A stretch of 30,821 nucleotides of DNA from Bacteroidota bacterium (lineage in GTDB: Bacteria; Bacteroidota; Bacteroidia; Bacteroidales; Rikenellaceae), in NCBI GenBank assembly GCA_023413645.1, contig JAEZPN010000092.1:1-30821 (forward strand). Direction: 5' to 3'. The notes beneath the pieces were generated by a model. The model saw nothing but the letters and a program-made list of their open reading frames with translations. It was not told the DNA's origin and made no database searches. A program made the translations under genes and the position numbers. This document shows positions 23,394 to 30,821 of this stretch, in pieces; position 1 is the first letter of the stretch, and each line of letters starts with the position of its first letter.

Positions 23394-24284
23394 TTAGTAT
23401 AAGTATATGTTATTCGACTTCATGTTAACGAACTTGTTGACCGCAAAGGCACTAAAGAGCACAGTGATAAGGATACCGACAGCCAAGAGTGCGCCTGCGA
23501 TAATGCCCACCTCCTTATAGTCGAGCAGCATAAGACCCTCGGGGGTATAGCTATTTACGCCATAGACTACGCCAACAACCATCACAGCCGCGACAACACC
23601 GGCGATGATGCCCTGCTTCAAGGCACTAATCAACAATGGGCGCATGATATACCACTTTGTGGCACCCACGAGCTTCATGGTGTTGATAAGGTAGCGCTTA
23701 GAGTATATCGCGAGGCGTATGGTGTTGTTCAAGAGCAACAGCGAGAGGATGAGCAACACAACCAAGAATACCACAAGGCCGATGGTAACATACGACAGCG
23801 TGCTGTGCATGTTCTCCACCACATCTACTGGTGGCACGGCAATATACTCCACACCCTCGATAGCCTCAACAGCAGCAACGAAGCTATCGAGCGACGCTCC
23901 GTCGGCATGCTTCTCGCCAATGGTGACCTCATAGCTATCGCGCAATGGATTTTCGCCGAGCAACAAGTCGAGATCGACCTCAAACTGCTCGCGAAAGGAT
24001 TCGTCCTCAAACTTCTCATCCTTAGTCATATAGCGCACGTCGATGCTCATAGCCGTAGCCTCGATGCCCTCCATAATAGCGGCACTCTGCTCCTCCGTAA
24101 GGTCGTCGGCAACCTCCACCGACACCACGACGCCAGTCTGCAAGTCACGGGCAGCGGTGAGCGCAGTGAAGGTGACATAGCTAACAACGCCGAGCATGAA
24201 TAATACCAGCGCGATGCTAATGGTCGATATGGTATATGAGCGACGCACCTTGCGACTCAAACGCTTATCTTTTCCCTCAGTCAT
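23394..24284 (-). CDS. ftsX: FtsX-like cell division permease
   Basis: This 296-residue protein has the FtsX layout: a basic cytoplasmic start (KDKRLSRKVRRSYTIS), one membrane helix (about 20-42), a periplasmic domain (about 45-165) and three C-terminal membrane helices. FtsX pairs with the ATPase FtsE and controls cell-wall hydrolases at the septum through its periplasmic domain. The segment AIYSKRYLINTMKLVGATKWYIMRPLL in the loop after the second helix matches the FtsX/permease coupling region. FtsE is not encoded nearby, which is common in Bacteroidota. It starts 11 bases after yfhO. Confidence 0.92.
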   Translation of the reverse strand: MTEGKDKRLSRKVRRSYTISTISIALVLFMLGVVSYVTFTALTAARDLQTGVVVSVEVADDLTEEQSAAIMEGIEATAMSIDVRYMTKDEKFEDESFREQFEVDLDLLLGENPLRDSYEVTIGEKHADGASLDSFVAAVEAIEGVEYIAVPPVDVVENMHSTLSYVTIGLVVFLVVLLILSLLLLNNTIRLAIYSKRYLINTMKLVGATKWYIMRPLLISALKQGIIAGVVAAVMVVGVVYGVNSYTPEGLMLLDYKEVGIIAGALLAVGILITVLFSAFAVNKFVNMKSNNIYLY

Positions 24285-24295
24285 ATATTTTCCTA

Positions 24296-26839
24296 TTATG
24301 CTTTATTTCTAATTAATCTAATAATAATCAATGTTATAACCGCAGTCAACGACAAAATTATAAACCATGAGGCGATGCCAGTGATGGTGTTTACCAACGT
24401 CCAATGTGGGGCTTTGAAGCGCCACTCTACGGTGTGCTCGCCCTCGGGAAGAACCATACCGCGAAGGATGTAGTTAACCGAGAAGTAGTCAGCCTCCTTG
24501 CCGTCAACATAGGCAGTCCAGCCATTAGGATAGTATATCTCGGAGAATACACACAACGACTCTGCGGGGGCTACATACTCATATTTGAGGTAGTTGGGGG
24601 CATACTCCACCAATTCGATAGCTCCCGAAGCGTCATACCACTCCTCCAAACCCTCGACATCCTCGCTAACCACGGCCGTAGTGGCAAGGTCTACCCTACC
24701 AATCTTGTCAAGCTCCTCGGCAGGGCTCTTAACACCCTCAACCATGCTTACGAACCATGCTGGGCCAAACGAGTAGGTCTCGTGTGCCTGAGCACCCGAG
24801 ATGATATACTTCGTGTTTAGCATAGCCAAAATCTCGGTGTCGGTAGCGTATATATACTTCTGAAGCACATCGTCATAACGCTGCAACTTAGCACCATGGT
24901 AGCCATCTACCGAGCGGTGGAAATTCGCAGCACGAGCACTACCTCGGCTATCCTCATCGTAGACACGAAAGCCAAGCTCCTTATCTCTCAAAATGGTGTT
25001 ATCAGCCTTTGTCGCCATAACCTCTGTGGGGGCAGCACTGCTCCACTTATCAGCGTTGATATAACGCTTGTCAACACCTCCAAGGTCTACAACAACGAGA
25101 AGGGCAACAACGCCCAACGTTGCGAGCGCAACAATGGTATTCTTACCGCTAAAGCGCTTAGACAAAACGATATATGCTACAATAACGCCCGCAGTAACAG
25201 CGACATAGACGAGCGAGCGTAGAGCATCCATCGTAAAGGCCTCAACACGCACATCCTCAACAATGCGCTTAAGTTGCTCAACCCAATATGCGTCGCCGAA
25301 TGCCTCGGTAAATGCGGGCATACCATAGTCGGCAATAGCAGCCATGATTATCACGAAAAGCACAACCACACCACCAGCCACACCAAGGGCGATATACTTC
25401 ATCTTTGACGTCACCTCGCTACTAATCAAACGCCACAAGGCGATAGCGGCAAAGAGGGGAATGCTCCACTCCAAAACTACGAGGGCCATAGAGACCGTAC
25501 GGAAGTTGTCGTAGCCTGGGAGCAGGTCGTACACAACCTCGTAGAAACCCATAAAGTTACTACCCCATGCCAAGAGTAGAGCGAAGAGACTCACAGCCAA
25601 CAACCACCAACGGTAGGCGTTAGGTGCAAGCACGATGCCCACGATAGCGAGGAAGATAACCACAGCACCGAGGTATGTAGGGCCACCTGTAAAGGGCTGA
25701 TCACCCCAATAATTTGTCGAGGCAGCATAGACACCGTTTGCCTTATTCTGGTAGACCCACATGATATCGCCATAGAGCTGATCATCGGTCTGAGCGTAGG
25801 CCATAATGTCATCGTAGGTGATGGTGGGATCATACTCCTGATACATCGCCACCACATCATCCATAGCCGCATCAAAGATGGCATCCTGCGTAGCATCGCT
25901 ATTGAAATACTCCTCAACAGAGTCGTCGATATCCATCGAACTTGAGCCCATGTAGTTGGGTACAAGCATATTGAAACTCTCGGCCTTGCCGTAGCTCCAC
26001 ATGGTGTTGTACTCAATCTTCGCCTGGCGCGCAGCCTCTGCATCTACTACCTCAGAGCCACCACGCGACGTGCTGTCCTTATGCTCGAGGGTGTAGTATA
26101 AGGGGGCAAAGTTAGAGCCTACAGCCAAGAGTGCCGCCACAGCGAGCATAGCAGTACCGAGCATAAAACCTTTGAAGCGCTTTGCCACAATCGAGCATAC
26201 AAACTCGCTAATCCACAAAGCGAGACACGCAAAGAGGAAGTAGTAGGTGATCTGCGGGTGGTTAGCACCGAGCTCCAACGAACCAAATAGCGCTGCGAGG
26301 GTCGAGCCCACCCACACATTCTTACGTAGCGTGTACCACACAGCACCCACCAAAGGTGGCGCGTAGACAAGTGCCCACATCTTGGTAATATGTCCCGCGT
26401 CGATGATTAGGTAGAAGTAGGTCGAAAGACCATATGCCAGACCCGCGATTATGCCTATCCAGGGGTTAACTCCCATGAGCACCACCGCCACCATCATAAA
26501 GATCATGGCGAAGAATATCATGTTCATAGGGTCGCCAAAGAGTTTGGCTACGCCACTTGCCGACTGCTTGACATTCTGCGTGGGATACTCCACATCGATA
26601 AGATATGCGGGCATACCCGAGAACATACCGCCCGTCCACTGTGGGTCTTCGCCCGTAGCCTCGCGGTGGTTGCGGATGTCTGCCGACATACCCGAATACT
26701 GCGCTATATCGCCCTGACCCAGCGACTTACCCTCGAACTGAGGGGCAAAGAACACCGCGCTCACAACCCAGAAGATAGCGATGCCCACAACCCAGGGTGC
26801 AACAAGGCCCAATATCTTGTTAAAAATCTCTCGTTTCAT
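24296..26839 (-). CDS. YfhO family multi-pass membrane protein
   Basis: This 847-residue membrane protein has roughly a dozen hydrophobic segments and large soluble loops. It opens with VVSAVFFAPQFEGKSLGQGDIAQYSGMSADIRNHREATGEDPQWTGGMFSGMPAYLID, the pattern of Bacteroidota YfhO proteins. In Bacillus, YfhO and its relatives act as GT-C-like glycosyltransferases on lipoteichoic acid; the substrate here is unknown. The C-terminal soluble part (EIYYPNGWTAYVDGKEADYFSVNYILRGMVLPEGEHTVEWRFKAP) is also typical and precedes a last membrane helix. It is the first gene of a long operon driven by the promoter at 26859-26889, with a very short leader of about a dozen bases. Confidence 0.9.
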   Translation of the reverse strand: MKREIFNKILGLVAPWVVGIAIFWVVSAVFFAPQFEGKSLGQGDIAQYSGMSADIRNHREATGEDPQWTGGMFSGMPAYLIDVEYPTQNVKQSASGVAKLFGDPMNMIFFAMIFMMVAVVLMGVNPWIGIIAGLAYGLSTYFYLIIDAGHITKMWALVYAPPLVGAVWYTLRKNVWVGSTLAALFGSLELGANHPQITYYFLFACLALWISEFVCSIVAKRFKGFMLGTAMLAVAALLAVGSNFAPLYYTLEHKDSTSRGGSEVVDAEAARQAKIEYNTMWSYGKAESFNMLVPNYMGSSSMDIDDSVEEYFNSDATQDAIFDAAMDDVVAMYQEYDPTITYDDIMAYAQTDDQLYGDIMWVYQNKANGVYAASTNYWGDQPFTGGPTYLGAVVIFLAIVGIVLAPNAYRWWLLAVSLFALLLAWGSNFMGFYEVVYDLLPGYDNFRTVSMALVVLEWSIPLFAAIALWRLISSEVTSKMKYIALGVAGGVVVLFVIIMAAIADYGMPAFTEAFGDAYWVEQLKRIVEDVRVEAFTMDALRSLVYVAVTAGVIVAYIVLSKRFSGKNTIVALATLGVVALLVVVDLGGVDKRYINADKWSSAAPTEVMATKADNTILRDKELGFRVYDEDSRGSARAANFHRSVDGYHGAKLQRYDDVLQKYIYATDTEILAMLNTKYIISGAQAHETYSFGPAWFVSMVEGVKSPAEELDKIGRVDLATTAVVSEDVEGLEEWYDASGAIELVEYAPNYLKYEYVAPAESLCVFSEIYYPNGWTAYVDGKEADYFSVNYILRGMVLPEGEHTVEWRFKAPHWTLVNTITGIASWFIILSLTAVITLIIIRLIRNKA

Positions 26840-26858
26840 TACATGAAAATATATCGTA

Positions 26859-26889
26859 CAAAGTTAGCAAAAATTATTGTAAATACAAA
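26859..26889 (-). promoter_or_regulatory. Promoter of the yfhO-ftsX-uppP-truB-queA operon
   Basis: On the minus strand, TTTG (26886-26889), a 19-base spacer and TAACTTTG (26859-26866) match the Bacteroidota promoter. The -7 box lies 19 bases before the yfhO ATG. Confidence 0.8.
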
Positions 26890-26915
26890 AATCACACGCA
26901 ATTGACAAATAAAAT

Positions 26916-26944
26916 GGGCGTGCACCGAAAGCTCGGGCACACCC
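26916..26944 (-). terminator. Terminator of the orphan lipoprotein gene
   Basis: An imperfect stem (GGG, GTGC and CCG pairing with CGG, GCAC and CCC) is followed on the minus strand by ATTTTATTTG. It begins 29 bases past the lipoprotein stop and separates it from the yfhO operon. Confidence 0.7.
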
Positions 26945-26973
26945 ACCTGTTCTACCAAAAATCCTAGATATCA

Positions 26974-27516
26974 CTACTTTGTGCGGAGTACAAATATAAT
27001 TCTATATTCCGATTTATCCGAATTATACACATTTTCCTCCTCAATCTTAACGCCATTCACCACGGCTTCCATTTTAGGATTCTCTTTATCACCTTTTCTC
27101 TTCTCTGCCAGATAATCTACAACCCACTCGTTACCCCTATATCTTATGATATAGCGAGCAGGCTCACCCAAATATAAATGTCCCCAAACTCTCCACGCCA
27201 CGGGCTCACCTCCGTAGTGTGGCAGCATTTCAAATATTATAGAGTTATAGAAGTAATCGGGATCATTTGGTTTGCTATCATCCACTCTTTGAAACTCATC
27301 TTGCTTCGGAGTAAAAATTTTACCCTCATATTCCAGCAAAAGTTCCTCAGGATTAAAATCATCCTGCATGGTTAGATTGTTGCCCTCCGAATCGAATATA
27401 GCAAAAGCAAATAGATTATTATTCCATCCAGGAGGCAAGCAACTTGGCTCCATTTTCTTCTCACAAGATGCTAACGCCAAGCAAATTGCAAGACAATATA
27501 ACATAGCTCGTTTCAT
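26974..27516 (-). CDS. Hypothetical lipoprotein
   Basis: I do not recognise this 180-residue protein. It starts with a signal peptide and lipobox, MKRAMLYCLAICLALASC (Cys18), so a lipid-anchored envelope protein is expected. The mature part begins EKKMEPSCLPPGWNNN and is rich in charged residues, Tyr and Trp. Phrases such as ALFDSEGNNLTMQDD-type openings (here FAIFDSEGNNLTMQDD) and PARYIIRYRGNEWVVDYL suggest a small beta-sandwich. I chose the ATG at 27516 because the longer frame from 27555 adds residues ahead of the signal peptide. Codons are richer in A and T than in the neighbouring operons. It lies alone between two housekeeping blocks, with its own terminator and no clear promoter, which is compatible with recent gain. 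Confidence 0.75.
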   Translation of the reverse strand: MKRAMLYCLAICLALASCEKKMEPSCLPPGWNNNLFAFAIFDSEGNNLTMQDDFNPEELLLEYEGKIFTPKQDEFQRVDDSKPNDPDYFYNSIIFEMLPHYGGEPVAWRVWGHLYLGEPARYIIRYRGNEWVVDYLAEKRKGDKENPKMEAVVNGVKIEEENVYNSDKSEYRIIFVLRTK

Positions 27517-27721
27517 AATAACAAATGATTTTTTAAAAGATTCACATTGTAGCACGTTCTAGAAACTATAGATTAGAGTATTGAAATTAAAAAAAACTAC
27601 TAATCCCCCGTAAAGATAAAACATAAATAGAAATATTACAAGTTTTTATAACAAAAATATTCTACAATGTGGCGCGGCTTTAAAGAATGTAATGATTGAT
27701 AGATGAAATATTTGATGATTG

Positions 27722-27752
27722 TTGCAAGCTAACAGAAAAATCACTATCTTTG
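27722..27752 (+). promoter_or_regulatory. Promoter of the polyprenyl synthase gene
   Basis: TTG (27722-27724), a 20-base spacer and TATCTTTG (27745-27752) fit the Bacteroidota consensus. The -7 box lies 25 bases before the ATG at 27778. Confidence 0.78.
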
Positions 27753-27777
27753 CCTAATACTTTGACCATATATTAGT

Positions 27778-28779
27778 ATGATTACAATTGACGACATACG
27801 CCGCCCTATCAGTGCGGACCTCGAAGCCTTCGACAAGTTCGTTGCCGACAACTTCAACGCAGAGGGCGAGATGCTACAGGAGATGCTAACCTATGCACTA
27901 TCGTCGCGTGGCAAGGGCATACGCCCCATCCTCACCATGCTCTCGGCACTCACCTGCACAGCGGCAACATACCGCCCCGACGAGCGCAACTGCACAAAAC
28001 GCACATACCTCGCGGCATTGATGATGGAGATGATACACACAGCATCGCTCATCCACGACGATGTTCTCGACTCGGCAGACGAGCGACGTGGCAAGCCCTC
28101 GGTAAATGCTAAGTGGCAGTCGAACCTCGCCATCATCCTCGGCGACTACATCCTCGCACGCACAATGTCCATCGGCATGGCATCGGCGCAGTACGACATC
28201 GTGTCGTATGTGGGCACAGCAATGGCGGCACTATGTGAGGGCGAGGTACTTCAGAGTCAGCACGCTAAGAGCCTCGACACCACACGTGAGGACTACTTCA
28301 CAATCATCTACCAAAAGACAGCAAGTCTACTTGGTGTATGTGCAGCACTTGGCGCCATGTCACTCGGTGCACAGCGCGAAGACATTGACCGCATGCGTAA
28401 GTTCGGCGAGGCAATCGGCATAGCCTTCCAGATTCAGGACGACATCCTCGACTACAACCGCGCGAACAACACCGGCAAACCCGTGAACAACGACCTTCGC
28501 GAGCATAAGATAACACTCCCCCTCATCGAGGTCATGGAGCGCAAAACGGAGCAGGAGCGCAAGGCAATAATCGCGCTTATAGAGCGTTGTGACAAGGACA
28601 ACGAGGCACTCGACACGCTTCACAACATGGTGCACAACGAGGGTGGTATAGAGCGCGCAACAGAGACTATGCAGGCATACCTCTCACGTGCAATGCACCT
28701 TGTATCGAAGTATGAGGATACGCCCTACCGCAAGGCGTTGTTAGACCTCTGCACCTTCGTTGCCGAGCGCGATAAATAG
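27778..28779 (+). CDS. Long-chain polyprenyl diphosphate synthase
   Basis: This 333-residue all-trans prenyltransferase extends allylic diphosphates with isopentenyl diphosphate. Both Asp-rich motifs are present: HDDVLDSADERRG (first motif, Asp94-Asp98) and QDDILDY (second, Asp221-Asp225). The GKGIRP segment (45-50) binds diphosphate. The residue five before the first motif is Ala89 and not an aromatic, which in this family allows long products such as heptaprenyl or octaprenyl chains. The likely use is the menaquinone side chain, which fits with mqnC elsewhere in the window. Codon use is GC-richer than in the preceding lipoprotein. It may be followed by the transporter gene as a second cistron, 40 bases away. 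Confidence 0.93.
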   Translation: MITIDDIRRPISADLEAFDKFVADNFNAEGEMLQEMLTYALSSRGKGIRPILTMLSALTCTAATYRPDERNCTKRTYLAALMMEMIHTASLIHDDVLDSADERRGKPSVNAKWQSNLAIILGDYILARTMSIGMASAQYDIVSYVGTAMAALCEGEVLQSQHAKSLDTTREDYFTIIYQKTASLLGVCAALGAMSLGAQREDIDRMRKFGEAIGIAFQIQDDILDYNRANNTGKPVNNDLREHKITLPLIEVMERKTEQERKAIIALIERCDKDNEALDTLHNMVHNEGGIERATETMQAYLSRAMHLVSKYEDTPYRKALLDLCTFVAERDK

Positions 28780-28819
28780 GAGCACAACAGACTGAATATT
28801 AACTAACTAAACAATAACT

Positions 28820-30337
28820 ATGAGTACACAAAAGAAAGGTAACATCTTGGCCATTATCGTGATGATTCTCCTTTTCGGAATGATCTCGTTCGTGACCAAC
28901 CTCGCATCGCCCATGGGTGATGTACTTAAGAATCAGTTCGACAAATATATCCTCGACTGGATGGGTACACTTGGCGTATTTGCTAACTTTATAGCATATG
29001 CTTTTATGGGTATTCCAGCAGGTAACCTCCTCCAGAAGCGCGGTTATAAATTCACTGCATTGGCTGCCGTAGCTGTTGGCTTTACCGGTGTCGGTATACA
29101 GGCAATTGCAGGCATACTAAATGGAAGCATAGCCTTTAGCGTATACTTGCTCGGAGCCTTCATCGCGGGCGTCTCGATGTGTATGCTTAACATCGTTGTT
29201 AACCCCATGCTTAATAAGCTCGCTGGCGGTGGTAACCGCGGCAACCAGCTACTTCAGCTCGGCGGTTCGTTCAACTCATTGATGGGTACAGCAGTAATCG
29301 CCTTGGTAGGTATTCTTATTCCATCAATGGTTAAGGCAGAAATCCCAGATGTATATCCTTTGATGTTTACAGCCTTGATTATCTTTGCAGTAGCCTTTAT
29401 TGTCATTCTATTCACCAAAATACCTGAGAACGAAAATGTTGGCAAGGCAAAACAGGACAACTCGAAAATTGGTCCCATGTCTTTCCGCCACTTTGTATTG
29501 GGAGCTATCGGCATCTTTATATATGTTGGTGTTGAGGTCGGCATTCCCAAGGTATTGCAGTCATGGTTGAACGTACACCTTGAGCAGAAGCAGGAGATTG
29601 TAGCAGAGAACGACGGTGTAATTAAAGAGATACTCGTAAAGCAGAAGTACGAAGTTAAAGAAGGCGACGTTCTCGCAAGAATTGAGGTTGTAGACGAGGA
29701 TGGCAAAAAAATCATAGACCTCACTGCACCAAATAAGGCTGTAATAACTGAGGTAATTGATATAGAAAAAGATGGACCTGAGCTTAAGGCTGGCGACACT
29801 ATAATCACTGCAGATAAAGCATTTGCTGGCCCTATCGCAGGTACAGTTGCTGCAACATATTGGTTGCTAATGCTCGTTGGTCGTCTCTTGGGTGCTGCGC
29901 TAGGCGCCCGAATCTCATCGAAAAAGATGCTTACTGCAGTATCTTGCCTCGGCATAGTACTTGTAACCTCTGCTATATTCATTAATCCTGCTATAAATGT
30001 TAACCTTCCCGTATTCCAGAGCACTGGTTTCGGTTTGGCAGAGGTACCCATCAATGCGGCATTGCTTGTGCTATGCGGTTTGTGCACATCGGTTATGTGG
30101 GGCGGCATCTTTAACCTCGCAGCTGAGGGCTTGGGCAAGTACACCGAGCGCGCTTCGGGCATCTTCATGGCGTTGGTTTGCGGTGGTGGCATACTACCTC
30201 TTCTCCAGGAGGGTATCATCTCATGGACAGGCAACTACTTGACCAGCTACTGGGTTATCGTTGCGGGTCTCGCATACTTGCTCTTCTACGCATTGGTAGG
30301 TTCGAAGAATGTGAACAAGGATATCAAAACGGAGTAA
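28820..30337 (+). CDS. MFS transporter (FHS type) with an inserted lipoyl-like domain
   Basis: This 505-residue transporter has 12 membrane segments in the pattern of the fucose/glucose-galactose (FHS) branch of the major facilitator superfamily. Family-like features are the N-terminal LFGMISFVTNLASPMGDVLKNQF, then LQLGGSFNSLMGTAVI, GVEVGIPKVLQSWLN in TM7 and YWLLMLVGRLLGA in TM8. FHS proteins are normally about 400-440 residues. Here the loop between TM7 and TM8 holds an extra soluble domain of about 80 residues (255-333; bases 29582-29818). Its two half-motifs, DGVIKEILVKQKYEVKEGDVLARIEV and NKAVITEVIDIEKDGPELKAGDTIITAD, read as a biotinyl/lipoyl-like beta sandwich without a canonical modification site. 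By standard MFS topology this loop faces the periplasm. The substrate, probably a sugar, is inferred from the family only. A strong terminator follows. Confidence 0.88.
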   Translation: MSTQKKGNILAIIVMILLFGMISFVTNLASPMGDVLKNQFDKYILDWMGTLGVFANFIAYAFMGIPAGNLLQKRGYKFTALAAVAVGFTGVGIQAIAGILNGSIAFSVYLLGAFIAGVSMCMLNIVVNPMLNKLAGGGNRGNQLLQLGGSFNSLMGTAVIALVGILIPSMVKAEIPDVYPLMFTALIIFAVAFIVILFTKIPENENVGKAKQDNSKIGPMSFRHFVLGAIGIFIYVGVEVGIPKVLQSWLNVHLEQKQEIVAENDGVIKEILVKQKYEVKEGDVLARIEVVDEDGKKIIDLTAPNKAVITEVIDIEKDGPELKAGDTIITADKAFAGPIAGTVAATYWLLMLVGRLLGAALGARISSKKMLTAVSCLGIVLVTSAIFINPAINVNLPVFQSTGFGLAEVPINAALLVLCGLCTSVMWGGIFNLAAEGLGKYTERASGIFMALVCGGGILPLLQEGIISWTGNYLTSYWVIVAGLAYLLFYALVGSKNVNKDIKTE

Positions 30338-30364
30338 GCCGCGGGGCTAACTCTCGCAGTATGA

Positions 30365-30401
30365 AGAGGTTGTTGCTCAAAGGCAGCAGCCTCTTTTTTT
30401 T
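30365..30401 (+). terminator. Intrinsic terminator of the MFS transporter gene
   Basis: AGAGGTTGTT (30365-30374) pairs with AGCAGCCTCT (30385-30394), including two G-T pairs, and the stem can extend by two further pairs. A run of eight T follows. It lies 28 bases past the stop codon. Confidence 0.92.
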
Positions 30402-30440
30402 ATGTTGTTCTGAACACTGTCATTGCGAGGAGAGGTTTAT

Positions 30441-30537
30441 AAGAGAATAGGGAGATTAAGGAGATTAAGGAATATAGGGTGGGCGCGCTAAATTCTCTAA
30501 ACTCCCTAAATTCCTTAAAATTCTCTAAACTCTCTCT
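30441..30537. repeat. Purine/pyrimidine short-unit repeat pair
   Basis: Bases 30450-30478 repeat units of the type GGAGATTAAGG, while 30490-30537 repeat CTCTAAACT and CCCTAAATTCC units, roughly the reverse complement. Together they can form a long imperfect stem around TGGGCGCGC. This looks like lineage-specific intergenic repeat matter and has no coding potential. Confidence 0.55.
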
Positions 30538-30564
30538 CGCTAACGCGGATTAGCACCACGATCC

Positions 30565-30693
30565 TAATTTCTTGTCAGAAAGGGTTGTATGTGGACTCGA
30601 TAAAGAGAAAGAGCGGATGGGACATACTTGATGTATTTCCCATTCGCTCTTTGGATTGAGAGGCCGCAGACGGCCCTTTATCACAAGAAATTA
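30565..30693. other. Possible structured RNA or DNA element with a three-way junction
   Basis: TAATTTCTTGT (30565-30575) is the perfect reverse complement of ACAAGAAATTA (30683-30693), and GATAAAG (30599-30605) of CTTTATC (30676-30682), so the 3' strand is continuous while the 5' strand carries a 23-base bulge. Inside sit a hairpin of about 18 pairs (30608-30652, AAAGAGCG/CGCTCTTT at its base, loop TTGAT) and GGCCG-CAGA-CGGCC (30662-30675), the latter directly stacked on the outer stem. The class is unknown. Confidence 0.55.
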
Positions 30694-30729
30694 AATTTGG
30701 TGGTAGAAGGCTGCAGCTACAACGCTCGG

Positions 30730-30786
30730 CAAAAAAAATGCGGATAGGTTGTACTAAAGCGTACTACCTATTCGCATTTATTTTTG
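30730..30786. terminator. Large hairpin terminator at the right edge
   Basis: AAATGCGGATAGG (30736-30748) pairs with CCTATTCGCATTT (30767-30779) with one G-T pair, topped by GTAC/GTAC around TAAAGC. A and T runs flank it on both sides. With the 33-bp tail behind it, it probably ends a minus-strand gene that lies beyond the window. Confidence 0.7.
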
Positions 30787-30813
30787 TTAGCGGCAGTAGA
30801 TGTCTGCCTTATA
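30781..30813 (-). repeat. 33-bp conserved tail with small hairpin, copy B
   Basis: Identical to 14304-14336, and again directly beside a large GTAC-capped hairpin. In copy A the minus-strand gene stop lies 11 bases further on, so a gene end just outside the window is predicted. Confidence 0.85.
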
Positions 30814-30821
30814 GCGCCAAA

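Larger units (their letters stand above)
30338..30821. other. Non-coding region rich in hairpins and short repeats
   Basis: I find no convincing gene in these 484 bases. From left to right they hold the terminator of the transporter gene and a fragment TGTCATTGCGAGGAG (30418-30432), which resembles a palindromic repeat seen in many bacterial genomes. Then comes a purine-rich stretch (GGGAGATTAAGG type) facing a pyrimidine-rich one (CTCTAAACTCCCTAAATTCC type). These are followed by a potential three-way-junction element (30565-30693) and a second large hairpin with the 33-bp tail at the right edge. Confidence 0.7.

Noticed and set aside
29582..29818. Frameshift or fusion of two genes in the MFS transporter
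   Set aside because: The frame is open throughout, TM8 to TM12 continue normally after the insert, and there is no internal start or stop.
29254..30234. Open frame of 326 codons on the minus strand opposite the MFS transporter
   Set aside because: It is the mirror of a real membrane protein gene; its Pro/Ser/Thr-rich composition is typical of an antisense shadow.
30565..30693. Retron non-coding RNA (flanking inverted repeats around a long hairpin)
   Set aside because: The outer repeats and inner hairpin recall the a1/a2 and msd layout, but no reverse transcriptase gene is in the window and related hairpins here carry terminator features.

Overview
The window comes from the chromosome of a Bacteroidota, most likely a Bacteroidales close to Rikenellaceae/Alistipes (lineage inferred). 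The evidence is Bacteroidota-type promoters (TTTG, 19-20 bases, TAnnTTTG), weak ribosome binding sites, DUF4988/PL29-type and DUF4270 lipoproteins, and the order yfhO-ftsX-DUF3098-uppP-truB-queA. There are no rRNA or tRNA genes, no insertion sequence, no prophage and no CRISPR array. Most of the window is housekeeping DNA with small lineage-specific islands.

Layout. (1) 141-5122, minus strand: a 1167-residue surface lipoprotein, glycine cleavage H protein (gcvH) and biotin ligase (birA). (2) 5202-11308, plus strand: a tight five-gene run of glutaminyl cyclotransferase lipoprotein, MetH-like homocysteine methyltransferase, M20 amidohydrolase, RNase R and the futalosine-pathway enzyme MqnC. (3) 11305-14059, minus strand: a small-membrane-protein island. 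A Ser/Thr kinase carrying its own C-terminal CD225/dispanin segment is followed by three free-standing CD225 proteins and a DUF2752 protein. (4) 14348-17945, minus strand: a secreted bleomycin-hydrolase-like C1 peptidase and topoisomerase I. (5) 18032-26839, minus strand: a long envelope/tRNA operon of YfhO, FtsX, DUF3098, UppP, TruB, QueA, a GT5-like protein and a DUF4270 lipoprotein. (6) 26974-27516: an orphan lipoprotein in AT-rich surroundings. (7) 27778-30337, plus strand: a long-chain polyprenyl diphosphate synthase and an FHS-type MFS transporter with an extra soluble domain. (8) 30338-30821: non-coding DNA dense in hairpins.

How the genes fit together. MqnC (menaquinone head group) and the polyprenyl synthase (isoprenoid tail) could feed the same quinone. 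UppP and the YfhO/FtsX block serve the envelope. QueA and TruB modify tRNA. The island in (3) looks like a self-contained membrane module driven by one good promoter at 14088-14118.

The strongest candidates for something undescribed are the kinase-CD225 fusion with free CD225 partners that share its Tyr/Asp tail, the MFS transporter with a lipoyl-like domain inserted between TM7 and TM8, and a family of related two-hairpin elements, one of which can fold into a three-way junction. All calls come from reading the sequence; no database search was run.
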